64,000 bases of DNA, from contig NZ_LR733827.1 in the NCBI RefSeq assembly GCF_902506535.1, forward strand, positions 1,208,805-1,272,804, in the 5' to 3' direction. Shown piece after piece: positions 24,427-32,852 of the stretch. Both the position numbers and the translations under genes were made by a program. This stretch comes from Pseudomonas sp. 8Z (GTDB taxonomy: Bacteria > Pseudomonadota > Gammaproteobacteria > Pseudomonadales > Pseudomonadaceae). The notes beneath the pieces were generated by a model that worked only from the letters and a program-made list of their open reading frames with translations, ran no database searches and had not been told where the DNA came from. Position 1 is the first letter of the stretch. Each line of letters begins with the position of its first letter.

Positions 24427-25806
24427 CTAGAATTTCGGCATCCCACCACCGCCTGGGAGCATGCCACCCATGCCGCGCATCATCTTGGCCATGCCACCCT
24501 TGGCGGTGAATTTCTTCATCATTTTCTGCATTTGCTTGTGCTGCTTGATCAGCCGCCCGATGTCCTGCACCTGAGTGCCGGAACCAAGGGCAATGCGTTT
24601 TTTACGCGAACCACTGATCAAATCTGGATCGCGCCGTTCGGCAGGCGTCATCGAATTGATGATCGCCTCCATCTGCTTGAACTGCTTCTCGGCAGCGCCC
24701 TGAGCGTTGCCCATCTGTGACAGGTTGACCCCACCGATAGACGGCAGTTTGTCCATCAAGCCGCCAAGCCCACCCATGTTCTTCATCTGCTGGAGCTGAT
24801 CACGGAAGTCTTCGAGGTCGAAGCCCTTGCCCTTTTTCAGCTTCTTGGTGAGCTTCTCGGCCTTCTCGCGATCGAGGGTCTGCTCGGCCTGCTCAATCAG
24901 ACTGAGTACGTCGCCCATGCCGAGGATGCGTGAAGCGATACGATCCGGGTGGAAGGGCTCGAGCGCATCGCTCTTCTCGCCCATACCAATGAACTTGATC
25001 GGCTTGCCGGTGATGTGACGCACCGACAGCGCAGCACCGCCACGGGCATCACCGTCGACCTTGGTTAGCACCACACCGGTCAGCGGCAGTGCGTCACTGA
25101 AGGCCTTGGCGGTGTTGGCGGCGTCCTGCCCGGTCATGGCGTCGACCACGAACAGGGTTTCAACCGGCTTAACCGCCGCGTGCAGCGCCTGGATCTCGGC
25201 CATCATCTCGGCATCTACGGCCAAACGACCAGCAGTATCGAGGATGACCACGTCGATGAACTTGAGCTTGGCCTCACGGATCGCCGCATTGGCGATATCC
25301 ACCGGCTTCTGGCTGGCATCGGAAGGGAAGAAGGTGACGCCCAGGTCACCGGCCAGGGTTTCCAACTGTTTGATCGCCGCCGGGCGATATACGTCTGCGG
25401 AAACCAGCAACACCGACTTCTTCTTGCGCTCCTTGAGGAACTTGGCCAGCTTGCCGGCGGTGGTGGTCTTACCCGCCCCCTGCAGACCCGCCATCAGCAC
25501 CACGGCGGGCGGCGCAGCGTTGAGCGCCAGATCCTCGTTGGCCGCCCCCATCAACTCTTCGAGCTCGGCGCGGACGATTTTCACGAAGGCCTGGCCTGGC
25601 GTCAGGCTCTTGGACACCTCGGTGCCAACGGCACGCTCCTTGACCCGGCCAACGAAGTCCTTGACCACCGGCAAGGCCACGTCGGCCTCAAGCAGCGCCA
25701 TACGAACTTCGCGCAGGGTGTCTTTGATATTGTCTTCGCTGAGCTTGGCCTTACCCGTGACATTACGCAGCGTCTGGGACAGGCGGTCGGTAAGATTTTC
25801 GAACAT
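24427..25806 (-). CDS. ffh: Signal recognition particle protein Ffh
   Basis: A 459-residue GTPase that pairs with 4.5S RNA and FtsY to target proteins to the inner membrane. N domain, then G domain motifs: GLQGAGKTTTAGKLA (G1), DTAGRLAVDAEMM (G3), TKVDGDARGGAALS (G4) and GMGEKSDALEPFHPDR. The methionine-rich M domain ends in MRGMGGMLPGGGGMPKF, and the RNA-binding motif region has SGSRKKRIALGSGTQVQD. The ATG at 25804-25806 has an AAGGA site. Divergent from the cytochrome-assembly-like gene. Confidence 0.98.
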   Translation of the reverse strand: MFENLTDRLSQTLRNVTGKAKLSEDNIKDTLREVRMALLEADVALPVVKDFVGRVKERAVGTEVSKSLTPGQAFVKIVRAELEELMGAANEDLALNAAPPAVVLMAGLQGAGKTTTAGKLAKFLKERKKKSVLLVSADVYRPAAIKQLETLAGDLGVTFFPSDASQKPVDIANAAIREAKLKFIDVVILDTAGRLAVDAEMMAEIQALHAAVKPVETLFVVDAMTGQDAANTAKAFSDALPLTGVVLTKVDGDARGGAALSVRHITGKPIKFIGMGEKSDALEPFHPDRIASRILGMGDVLSLIEQAEQTLDREKAEKLTKKLKKGKGFDLEDFRDQLQQMKNMGGLGGLMDKLPSIGGVNLSQMGNAQGAAEKQFKQMEAIINSMTPAERRDPDLISGSRKKRIALGSGTQVQDIGRLIKQHKQMQKMMKKFTAKGGMAKMMRGMGGMLPGGGGMPKF

Positions 25807-25961
25807 GCGCGTTCCTTTGAGGTCTGACCCGACACAGCGGGCATGCGACAAGCCGCGGATTATAACGAAGTCCACTTGCCGCCGACACCGCCAGCGGTCT
25901 TTCGTGACGACCGCGTTGTGTGCCACACTCAGCGCCTTTCGGGCTCGCCCTCTACGGATCT

Positions 25962-26762
25962 ATGCACCCTCTGCTGCCCAGCCTAGCCGCCGCCTTCCTT
26001 TATGCAGGCGCCGCCACCTATCAAGGCCTGCGCCTGACTCAGCGCAGCATCGTCGACAAACGCCTGCTAGCGCTATTGGGCGTACTCGCACTCGCATTAC
26101 ACGCTGCCAGCCTGTTCTACCAACTCAATCAGAACGGCAGCCTCAATCTCGACTTTTTCAATGCCGCTAGCCTGATCGCCTGCGCAGTAATCGGCCTGAC
26201 GTTGCTGGCCTGCCTGCGCATCCCGGTAGAGAACTTGCTTCTGCTGCTATTCCCGCTCGGCACGCTGACAGTGCTCAGCGCCGAATTCATGCCCAGTGGC
26301 ACTATCCAGCCCATCGATGAGCACCCTGGCATCCTCGCCCACATTCTCTTTTCGGTTCTGGCTTACGGCATGCTTACCATCGCCGTGTTCCAGTCCGTCC
26401 TGCTACTGCTGCAGGATCACCAACTGAAGAACAAACATCCTTCGGGTCTGATCCGCAATTTCCCCCCACTGCAAACCATGGAAAGCCTGCTATTCGGCTT
26501 TCTCTGGGCCGGCTGGGTGCTGCTGTCGCTGTCGCTGCTGTCCGGCGCGCTGTTCATCGATGACCTGTTTGCCCAACACCTGGCGCACAAAACCATCCTG
26601 TCCTGTTTCGCCTGGGTGGTATTTGCCGTGCTGCTGTGGGGGCGCCACCAACTCGGCTGGCGCGGCCACAAAGCCATTCGCTGGACCCTAGCCGGGTTCT
26701 GCCTGCTGATGCTGGCCTACTTCGGCAGCAAGCTGGTACGCGAATTCATCCTGCACATCTGA
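25962..26762 (+). CDS. CcsA/YpjD-type inner-membrane cytochrome c assembly-like protein
   Basis: A 266-residue protein with eight or so membrane helices. The heme-handling signature region of the family is represented by DEHPGILAHILFSVLAYGMLTIA, and conserved His residues lie in LAHKTILSCFAWVVF and in the loop GRHQLGWRGHKAI. Close relatives are annotated CcsA-like or YpjD/HemX-like. The precise role is unsettled, since pseudomonads use the Ccm system for cytochrome c. Paired divergently with ffh and followed, ten bases on, by a CNNM/CorC gene, a conserved Pseudomonas arrangement. The ATG at 25962 is preferred over an upstream GTG. Confidence 0.82.
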   Translation: MHPLLPSLAAAFLYAGAATYQGLRLTQRSIVDKRLLALLGVLALALHAASLFYQLNQNGSLNLDFFNAASLIACAVIGLTLLACLRIPVENLLLLLFPLGTLTVLSAEFMPSGTIQPIDEHPGILAHILFSVLAYGMLTIAVFQSVLLLLQDHQLKNKHPSGLIRNFPPLQTMESLLFGFLWAGWVLLSLSLLSGALFIDDLFAQHLAHKTILSCFAWVVFAVLLWGRHQLGWRGHKAIRWTLAGFCLLMLAYFGSKLVREFILHI

Positions 26763-26772
26763 GGCGGTCGTC

Positions 26773-28059
26773 ATGGATGACTTTCATTCGAGCCAGTTGC
26801 TCGGCTTGCTGATTTTCCTGATTCTTTGCTCGGCATTCTTCTCCAGCTCCGAAACGGGCATGCTCAGCCTCAACCGTTATCGCCTCAAGCACCTGGCCAA
26901 AGAGGGTCACAAGGGTGCTCGCCGCGTTTCGCGCCTGCTCGAACGCCCGGATAGATTGCTCGGCACCATTCTGGTCGGTAACAACGTGGTGAATATCCTC
27001 GCCGCCTCCATCGCCACGGTACTGGCGGTGGAAATGTGGGGCGAAGCCGGGATTGCCATTGCCACTGCAGGCCTCACCGTCATCGTACTGATCTTTGGTG
27101 AAATCACGCCAAAGACGCTGGCCGCACTACGCCCCGAGCTGGTCGCCTTTCCTGCCAGCCATATTCTGGTTTTCCTGCTGCGCCTGCTGTATCCGGCAGT
27201 ATGGCTGACCAGCGCCGTGAGCAACCTGCTACTGCGCCTGATAGGCGTCGATCCATCGCAACGCGCCAGCGATAGCCTGTCTACTGAAGAGCTGCGCAGT
27301 GTGGTACGCGAATCCGGCCCGGAGATGCCGGAAAATCGCCAGAGCATGCTACTGGGCATTCTCGATCTGGAGCGCGTCACGGTTGACGACATCATGATCC
27401 CGCGCAATGAAGTAGCCGGCATCGACCTCGAAGATGATCTGGAAACCATCATCGAACAGTTGCGCACCACTCACCACACGCGACTGCCGGTGTATCGCAA
27501 TGACATCAACCAGATCGAAGGCGTGGTGCACATGCGCCAGATCGCCCGCCTGCTCAGCCACCACCAGCTAACCCGCGAGAGCCTGCTGGCGGCCTGTAAC
27601 GAGCCGTACTTCATCCCCGAGAACACACCGCTGTCGACGCAACTGATCAACTTCCAAAAGGAAAAACGTCGTATCGGCATCGTCGTCGACGAATACGGCG
27701 ACGTGATCGGCATTGTCACCCTGGAAGATATCCTCGAAGAGATCGTTGGCGACTTCAGCAATCAAGACAGCCTGCGCAGCCCCGACATCCACCCGCAGGA
27801 CGACGGCACTCAGGTCATCGATGGCGCGGCCTACATTCGCGAAGTGAACAAGACCCTTGGCTGGCATCTGCCCAGCGACGGGCCGAAGACCTTGAATGGC
27901 CTTATCACCGAAGCATTGGAGAGCATTCCTGACAGCCCGGTTTGCCTGAAGATCGGCCCCTACCGCCTAGAGATTCTCCAAGCGGCAGAAAACCGAGTCA
28001 AAAGCGTGCGAGTCTGGCTGGCAGAACAAATCAGCCTGGAAACAGAAACAACCGACTGA
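26773..28059 (+). CDS. CNNM/CorC family membrane protein (DUF21, CBS pair, CorC_HlyC)
   Basis: A 428-residue protein in the family of magnesium/cobalt efflux or transport factors. The DUF21 membrane domain occupies residues 1-190 (FFSSSETGMLSLNRYRLKHLA, LVGNNVVNILAAS, FGEITPKTLAAL). The CBS pair spans about 205-330 (DIMIPRNEVAGID, RLPVYRNDINQIEGVVHMRQ, RIGIVVDEYGDVIGIVTLEDILEEIVGD). The CorC_HlyC domain follows to the end. The conserved SSSET and FGEITPK motifs are present. Substrate and direction of transport remain uncertain for bacterial members. Confidence 0.92.
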   Translation: MDDFHSSQLLGLLIFLILCSAFFSSSETGMLSLNRYRLKHLAKEGHKGARRVSRLLERPDRLLGTILVGNNVVNILAASIATVLAVEMWGEAGIAIATAGLTVIVLIFGEITPKTLAALRPELVAFPASHILVFLLRLLYPAVWLTSAVSNLLLRLIGVDPSQRASDSLSTEELRSVVRESGPEMPENRQSMLLGILDLERVTVDDIMIPRNEVAGIDLEDDLETIIEQLRTTHHTRLPVYRNDINQIEGVVHMRQIARLLSHHQLTRESLLAACNEPYFIPENTPLSTQLINFQKEKRRIGIVVDEYGDVIGIVTLEDILEEIVGDFSNQDSLRSPDIHPQDDGTQVIDGAAYIREVNKTLGWHLPSDGPKTLNGLITEALESIPDSPVCLKIGPYRLEILQAAENRVKSVRVWLAEQISLETETTD

Positions 28060-28131
28060 TCAGACGGTGACAACAACCACTGCCCAGTCGCGCGGCGAGA
28101 TACCCCTTGATCAGGCGCTATCTCATGGACC

Positions 28132-28153
28132 GGTTCTGCAAAGCAGCAGAACC
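28132..28153. terminator. Hairpin between convergent CNNM and purT genes
   Basis: GGTTCTGC, a six-base loop and GCAGAACC lie between two converging genes. There is no T-run, so it is only a weak terminator candidate. Confidence 0.35.
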
Positions 28154-28181
28154 AGCCATACCGTTCATGCCAGCGCACACA

Positions 28182-29363
28182 TCACAACTGGACGTTTACC
28201 GCTCGGGCGCTGCGCAGCGCCTTCTCACGCGCGGCCTCGATCGACTCATCGCGCGCCAGTGCCACACCCATACGGCGCTGCCCCTTGACCTCGGGCTTAC
28301 CGAACAAACGCAGGGCGGTATCCGCCTCGCTCAGCGCAGCGCCGAGATTGGAGAAGCTGGCCTGCTGCGAATTGCCTTCAACCAGAATCACCGCCGAAGC
28401 CGAAGGCCCCATCTGGCGAATCACCGGGATCGGCAGGCCGAGAATGGCGCGTGCATGCAAGGCAAATTCGGACAGATCCTGAGAGATCAGCGTCACCAGG
28501 CCGGTGTCGTGCGGACGCGGTGATACTTCGCTGAACCACACCTGATCACCTTTGACGAACAGTTCGACGCCGAACAGGCCGCGACCACCCAACGCCTCGG
28601 TCACCGCCAGGGCAACACGCTCGGACTCGGCCAGCGCCTTAGCGCTCATCGCCTGCGGCTGCCAGGACTCCTGATAGTCGCCGCTCTCCTGGCGGTGGCC
28701 AATCGGCGCACAGAAGCTGGTGCCGCCGACGTGGCGTACGGTGAGCAGAGTGATTTCGTAATCGAAATCGATGAAGCCCTCGACGATCACCCGGCCCTTG
28801 CCGGCGCGGCCACCTTCCTGAGCGTAATCCCAGGACGTCTGCAGGTCAGCGTCGCTTTTCAGCACGCTCTGGCCCTTACCGGAAGAGCTCATGATCGGTT
28901 TAACAACGCAGGGGTAACCGACAGACTTGACCGCTGCGACGTAGTCTTCGAAGTTGTCGGAGAAATGATACGGCGAGGTCGGCAGGCCCAGCTCTTCGGC
29001 CGCCAGGCGGCGAATGCCCTCGCGGTTCATGGTCAGTTGCGCGGCACGCGCGGTCGGCACCACGTTGAAACCCTCGGCCTCCAGCTCAACCAGCGTGGCG
29101 GTGGCGATGGCCTCGATCTCCGGCACGATGTAGTGCGGCTGCTCCTTCTCGATCACCGCTCGCAGAGCGGCGCCATCGAGCATGTCGATCACATGGCTGC
29201 GATGGGCAACCTGCATGGCCGGCGCATTGGCGTAGCGATCCACGCCGATGACTTCGCAGCCCAGGCGCTGCAGCTCGATGACCACTTCCTTGCCAAGCTC
29301 GCCGCAGCCACACAGCAGTACACGGGTCGCGGAGGACGACAAAGGGGTTCCAATACGGGGCAT
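28182..29363 (-). CDS. purT: Formate-dependent phosphoribosylglycinamide formyltransferase (GAR transformylase 2)
   Basis: A 393-residue ATP-grasp enzyme that makes formyl-GAR from GAR, formate and ATP in purine synthesis. Substrate-binding N-terminus (SSSATRVLLCGCGELGKEVVIELQRLG), DRYANAPAMQVAHRSHVIDM, the ATP-grasp loop PIMSSSGKGQSVL and the metal-binding LFGVELFVKGDQVWFSEVSPRPHDTG. Full length and uninterrupted. Convergent with the CNNM gene. Confidence 0.97.
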   Translation of the reverse strand: MPRIGTPLSSSATRVLLCGCGELGKEVVIELQRLGCEVIGVDRYANAPAMQVAHRSHVIDMLDGAALRAVIEKEQPHYIVPEIEAIATATLVELEAEGFNVVPTARAAQLTMNREGIRRLAAEELGLPTSPYHFSDNFEDYVAAVKSVGYPCVVKPIMSSSGKGQSVLKSDADLQTSWDYAQEGGRAGKGRVIVEGFIDFDYEITLLTVRHVGGTSFCAPIGHRQESGDYQESWQPQAMSAKALAESERVALAVTEALGGRGLFGVELFVKGDQVWFSEVSPRPHDTGLVTLISQDLSEFALHARAILGLPIPVIRQMGPSASAVILVEGNSQQASFSNLGAALSEADTALRLFGKPEVKGQRRMGVALARDESIEAAREKALRSARAVNVQL

Positions 29364-29384
29364 GAGGATTCCTCGAACAGTGAA

Positions 29385-29579
29385 TCAGGTAGGCATTAAA
29401 AGACCTGAAGCACGAGCGCGCTCCAGGCAGTGTTGCAGCACCACGCGGCGCTCGGCATTGTCCATGCGGCCCCAGCGGGTGATTTCGTCAGCCGTGCGCT
29501 GGCAGCCCAGGCAAATATCCTGCTCGTCCAACGCACAAACGTGCACACAGGGTGAGCGCACGGGTTTCTCGTCATTCAT
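29385..29579 (-). CDS. DUF1289 small cysteine-rich protein
   Basis: A 64-residue protein (MNDEKPVRSPCVHVCALDEQ...). The DUF1289 signature SPCVHVCALDEQDICLGCQRT provides four closely spaced cysteines, likely binding a metal or Fe-S centre; EITRWGRMDNAERR follows, as usual. The ATG overlaps the end of the gamma-carbonic-anhydrase gene by eight bases, so translation is probably coupled. Function unknown. Confidence 0.88.
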   Translation of the reverse strand: MNDEKPVRSPCVHVCALDEQDICLGCQRTADEITRWGRMDNAERRVVLQHCLERARASGLLMPT

Positions 29580-30096
29580 CGTCAACAACCAACTCTCGGG
29601 CGTAGCGCTGCGCATTATGAACGTAATGAGCGGCGCTGGCCTCAAGCATCTTCCTCTGCTGCTCGCTCAGCTCGCGTACCACCTTGCCAGGACTGCCCAT
29701 CACCAGGCTGCCATCGGGAATTACCTTGCCCTCGGGGATCAGACTGTTGGCGCCGATGATGCAGTATTTGCCGATTTTCGCGCCGTTGAGGATCACCGAA
29801 TTGATGCCGATGAGACTGTAATCGTCGACCGTGCAGCCATGCATCATCACGTTGTGGCCGACGGTGACGCCCTTGCCCAAGGTCAGTGGAAAGCCCATGT
29901 CGGTGTGCATGACGCTGCCGTCCTGCACGTTGCTGTTCTCGCCGATATGGATGAGCTCGTTGTCGCCGCGCAGCACGGCACCGAACCAGACGCTGGCCCC
30001 AGCCTCCAGACGCACCTTGCCGATCAAATCAGCGCTCGGCGCCACCCAACTCTCGGGATGAGCGTCGACACGGGCATTTCCCAGACGATATTTCAT
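29572..30096 (-). CDS. Gamma-carbonic anhydrase family protein (left-handed beta-helix)
   Basis: A 174-residue hexapeptide-repeat protein. Metal ligands typical of the gamma class appear as NVQDGSVMHTD, VGHNVMMHGC and the intervening GKGVT. Repeats such as LIGINSVILNGAKIGKYCIIGANSLI form the beta helix, and a C-terminal alpha helix follows. The second of two in-frame ATGs is chosen because GAGGA lies nine bases before it but overlaps the first. Relatives (YrdA, PaaY-like) have carbonic anhydrase or thioesterase-related roles, so the substrate is uncertain. Lies in a small operon with the NUDIX gene upstream. Confidence 0.88.
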   Translation of the reverse strand: MKYRLGNARVDAHPESWVAPSADLIGKVRLEAGASVWFGAVLRGDNELIHIGENSNVQDGSVMHTDMGFPLTLGKGVTVGHNVMMHGCTVDDYSLIGINSVILNGAKIGKYCIIGANSLIPEGKVIPDGSLVMGSPGKVVRELSEQQRKMLEASAAHYVHNAQRYARELVVDDE

Positions 30097-30108
30097 GAGC
30101 GGCATTCC

Positions 30109-30711
30109 TCAGCGCAGATGGATGAAATGTTCGGGCGGCTGGTGCAGGGCGATGTTGGCGTCGTAGAGCAGGTTGACCAGTTCCACCACCATGATCGCCG
30201 TCAGCCCCCAGATGCGGTACTCGCCATAGGTGTAGGACGGCACGTACCAACTCTGCCCGAGGTAATCGATACGGTGGGTCACTTCGCGCGGGTCGCTACG
30301 GAAGAACTCCAGCGGCACCGAGAACACCGCAGCGATCTCCGCATCGTTGGCCTTATATTCGACGTAATCAGGCACCAGCCCGACATAGGGCGTGACCCGA
30401 ATGCCGTGACGCGAAAGCAGTGGGCTGAGTGGCCCAACCACCTCGACCAAACCTGGCGGCAGCCCCACCTCCTCTTCGGCCTCACGCAGTGCGGTGTGGA
30501 TCAGGTCGCGATCCTCGGGGTCGCGGCGTCCACCGGGAAAAGCCACTTCGCCGCCATGGGTCGACAGGCCACTGGCACGCAGCGTCAGCACCAGCTCTGG
30601 ATCTTCACTACGGGTGATGGGTACCAGCACCGCCGCCTCGGGAAACTGACGCTCAGTCTCCAGGGTGCGCGGGCTGTATTCGCGCACACGATGGAGCAGC
30701 TCATCCTGCAT
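30109..30711 (-). CDS. NUDIX hydrolase, CoA pyrophosphatase type
   Basis: A 200-residue protein. The NUDIX box is complete: GGRRDPEDRDLIHTALREAEEEVGL, matching G-x5-E-x7-REUXEE. The preceding VLTLRASGLSTHGGEVAFPGG contains the CoA-pyrophosphatase signature, indicating cleavage of CoA and acyl-CoA to phosphopantetheine and ADP. The ATG at 30709-30711 gives the family length; the longer in-frame upstream reading runs into the divergent promoter region. First gene of a small operon with the gamma-CA and DUF1289 genes. Confidence 0.9.
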   Translation of the reverse strand: MQDELLHRVREYSPRTLETERQFPEAAVLVPITRSEDPELVLTLRASGLSTHGGEVAFPGGRRDPEDRDLIHTALREAEEEVGLPPGLVEVVGPLSPLLSRHGIRVTPYVGLVPDYVEYKANDAEIAAVFSVPLEFFRSDPREVTHRIDYLGQSWYVPSYTYGEYRIWGLTAIMVVELVNLLYDANIALHQPPEHFIHLR

Positions 30712-30900
30712 GGGCACACTCGCATATTGTTGTAGTAGGGGTCTTTTGCCGCTTCGCAGCGAGCGGCGAATGCAGCAACGACAGACCATAGAATCATGGC
30801 ACGAAAGGCGCCGAGCGCCCAACCCTGAGACCCGATATGCGGCAGGCTTGCCGGGCAGGCACAGGCCCAGCAAGATAGCCGCAGTAAGCGAGGACAGAAC

Positions 30901-31455
30901 ATGAACTTCTGCAGCCAGTGCGGTAATCGCGTCACCCGCATGATCCCGGTCGGCGACAATCGCCCGCGCCACGTATGCGGGCAGTGCGCCACCGTGCACT
31001 ACGAAAATCCGCGTATCGTCGCTGGCTGCCTGCCTGTATGGGGCGAGCAAGTGCTACTGTGCCGCCGCGCCATCGAACCCCGTCGCGGCTACTGGACGCT
31101 GCCAGCCGGATTCATGGAAAACGGCGAAACCACCGAACAGGCCGCCGCCCGCGAAACACTAGAAGAGGCCTGCGCCCGAGTGCGTTCGCTCAGCCTGTAC
31201 ACCCTGTTCGACCTGCCACACATTAGCCAGGTGTACATGCTGTTCCGTGCCGAACTGGTCGACCTGGACTTTGCTGCAGGCGAGGAGAGCCTGGAAGTCA
31301 GGCTATTCGACGAAAGCGAAATTCCCTGGGCCGAGCTGGCTTTCCCGACCATAGGCCGTACCTTAGAATGCTTCTTCGCCGACCGTCGGCAGAACGTCTT
31401 TCCGGTACGCAACGAGCCACTCGAACCGCTGCGCCCCCGTTCCTCACCCCGTTAA
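30901..31455 (+). CDS. NUDIX hydrolase with N-terminal zinc ribbon
   Basis: A 184-residue protein. A zinc ribbon lies at residues 4-29 (CSQCG...CGQC), the Nudix_N_2 type, and the NUDIX box follows (GFMENGETTEQAAARETLEEACARV). The glutamates REx2EE are present as RETLEEA. Proteins of this layout act on nucleotide-sugar or ADP-ribose-like pyrophosphates; the substrate is not predictable here. Divergent from the CoA-type NUDIX gene across a 189-base promoter region and nine bases from the L,D-transpeptidase gene. Confidence 0.9.
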   Translation: MNFCSQCGNRVTRMIPVGDNRPRHVCGQCATVHYENPRIVAGCLPVWGEQVLLCRRAIEPRRGYWTLPAGFMENGETTEQAAARETLEEACARVRSLSLYTLFDLPHISQVYMLFRAELVDLDFAAGEESLEVRLFDESEIPWAELAFPTIGRTLECFFADRRQNVFPVRNEPLEPLRPRSSPR

Positions 31456-31463
31456 CCTTGCGG

Positions 31464-31976
31464 ATGCCCTTGATGCGCCGGCTGCTCACCCTGCTTTGCC
31501 TGACCCTTAGCCTCAATGCCCTGGCCAGTAGCGCCGTCGTCGACAAGACACAGATGATCGACAAAGTCCTGGTGATGAAATCCGAGCGCAAGCTGTACTT
31601 GCAGCAGCGAGGAGAAACCATCAAGACCTACCGTATCTCCCTCGGCAAACAACCCACTGGCGCCAAGCAGCGTGAGGGCGACCTGCGCACACCGGAAGGT
31701 TTCTACTGGATCGACTGGCGCAAGCCCAGCGACAACTACCAGCTATCGCTGCACATCTCCTACCCCAACGCCCGCGACCTAGCGCGCGCCAAGCAAGCCG
31801 GAGTAGCGCCGGGCAGCATGATCATGATTCACGGCACACCGGTGGATGAGGAGTACCCGGAGTGGTTCTTCCACACCCTGGACTGGACAGAAGGCTGCAT
31901 TGCCATGAAAAACGCCGACATTCGTGAGGTCTGGAGCCTGGTCAAAGACGGCACCCTTATCGAAATAAGGCCTTGA
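31464..31976 (+). CDS. Exported L,D-transpeptidase (YkuD domain)
   Basis: About 170 residues. A signal peptide (MRRLLTLLCLTLSLNALASS) is followed by a YkuD domain starting at DKVLVMKSERKLYL. The active-site region is MIMIHGTPVDEE then WTEGCIAMKNADI, giving the catalytic Cys in GC and the conserved His. The GCIA rather than GCIR variant is found in YafK-like members. It may cross-link or trim peptidoglycan or attach proteins to it. The ATGs at 31464 and 31473 are equally possible starts. Confidence 0.9.
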   Translation: MPLMRRLLTLLCLTLSLNALASSAVVDKTQMIDKVLVMKSERKLYLQQRGETIKTYRISLGKQPTGAKQREGDLRTPEGFYWIDWRKPSDNYQLSLHISYPNARDLARAKQAGVAPGSMIMIHGTPVDEEYPEWFFHTLDWTEGCIAMKNADIREVWSLVKDGTLIEIRP

Positions 31977-31988
31977 GCCACAGCATTG

Positions 31989-32013
31989 AAAAAGGCGCCA
32001 TCGGCGCCTTTTT
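31989..32013. terminator. Bidirectional terminator between L,D-transpeptidase and YqfO-like genes
   Basis: AAAAAGGCGCC, loop ATC, GGCGCCTTTTT between two converging genes; a strong intrinsic terminator in both directions. Confidence 0.93.
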
Positions 32014-32021
32014 CGTATCGA

Positions 32022-32339
32022 TTAGAACTGCAGGTCAGACAACCGCCAGACGTCGAAAGCCGGCGTCTCGTAAGGATGACTCTGCTTCAACGCCTTGACC
32101 GCATCGTGGATCAACTCGTCGGCAACGACCATTTCCACCTTCCACTCGGCCACTTCTTCAATGCTGCCGACTTCGCCGATGAAGGGCTGACTGCCCTCCA
32201 TCGCCCGGAACTGACCACGCCCCAGCACCTGCCAGCAGCAGTTGTCGTATAGACCAACACGCCCACCACCGGCTGCGAACACCGCCTTTTTCACCGGTTC
32301 CAGATGGGCTTCCGGCACGTAGAAACACAGTTTGTACAT
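32022..32339 (-). CDS. YqfO/NIF3-associated PII-like domain protein
   Basis: A 105-residue stand-alone domain: MYKLCFYVPEAHLEPVKKAVFAAGGGRVGLYDNCCWQVLG, then GSIEEVAEWKVEMVV and the C-terminal HPYETPAFDVWRL. This is the inserted PII/CutA-like domain of NIF3 family proteins occurring alone. A GGAGAG site precedes the ATG. The role is unknown; a trimeric small-molecule or metal sensor is plausible by analogy with CutA/PII folds. Confidence 0.85.
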   Translation of the reverse strand: MYKLCFYVPEAHLEPVKKAVFAAGGGRVGLYDNCCWQVLGRGQFRAMEGSQPFIGEVGSIEEVAEWKVEMVVADELIHDAVKALKQSHPYETPAFDVWRLSDLQF

Positions 32340-32738
32340 CAAGCTCTCCGCAAACCACAGGCAGTCTTTGACGCCGGAATGATGGCATTTAGCCTCTCCC
32401 AAATACAGAGACCGCCTTCTAAAAATGATTGATGCGCTGCCGCATTCTGCTTTTTCGACCGTGACCAAGCCTGGCCTGTTCACTGGCGCCGGAGAAATCG
32501 CCGCCACTTATCTCACCATCCAAGCACCGCTGGCTTGTGGCGACTCACAGTAGGGCTGATCAGTGAAGCGGTCGCAGCAACACAGGAGCAGACGTTGCTC
32601 GCGCGTGAGGCGCAACTCTAGATACGGTTGGCAATCGGGCATGCCGTTCGGCATTTCGGGAGAATGCCAGCAGCGGCACAGGCGATGATTTTCACCTGGC
32701 TAACCAGGCGAAATGGAGCAAGCTCTTCGGCCATGGCA
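32340..32738. other. Non-coding stretch upstream of the YqfO-like gene
   Basis: About 400 bases hold the promoter of the YqfO-like gene, but no conserved reading frame on either strand and no RNA gene that I can recognise. Codon patterns look random. Confidence 0.4.
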
Positions 32739-32802
32739 GCGTAGCCGGATGAAATTCGGGGAGTTTGGCAGGGATTATTCCCAGATTGCATCCGGGCTAC
32801 GC
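32739..32802. repeat. GTAGCCGGATG imperfect inverted repeat
   Basis: Arms GCGTAGCCGGATG... (32739-32761) and ...CATCCGGGCTACGC (32780-32802) pair with a few mismatches around a short loop. It is of a dispersed intergenic type seen in pseudomonads. It adjoins the purL terminator. Confidence 0.65.
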
Positions 32803-32806
32803 ACCT

Positions 32807-32840
32807 GACTCCCCTCTCCCGCTTGCGGGAGAGGGGAGTC
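32807..32840 (-). terminator. Perfect 16-bp hairpin after purL
   Basis: Two perfectly complementary 16-base arms (32807-32822 and 32825-32840, built around CTCCCCTCTCCCGC) separated by TT lie 13 bases downstream of the purL stop. There is no T-run, so it may be a repeat element used as terminator or as 3' end protection. Confidence 0.65.
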
Positions 32841-32852
32841 AGCAGGCCGCTA

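Noticed and set aside
31464..31976. Inactive L,D-transpeptidase because the usual SxGCxR motif reads TEGCIA
   Set aside because: The catalytic Cys and His are present, and the GCIA variant occurs in known YafK-like members.
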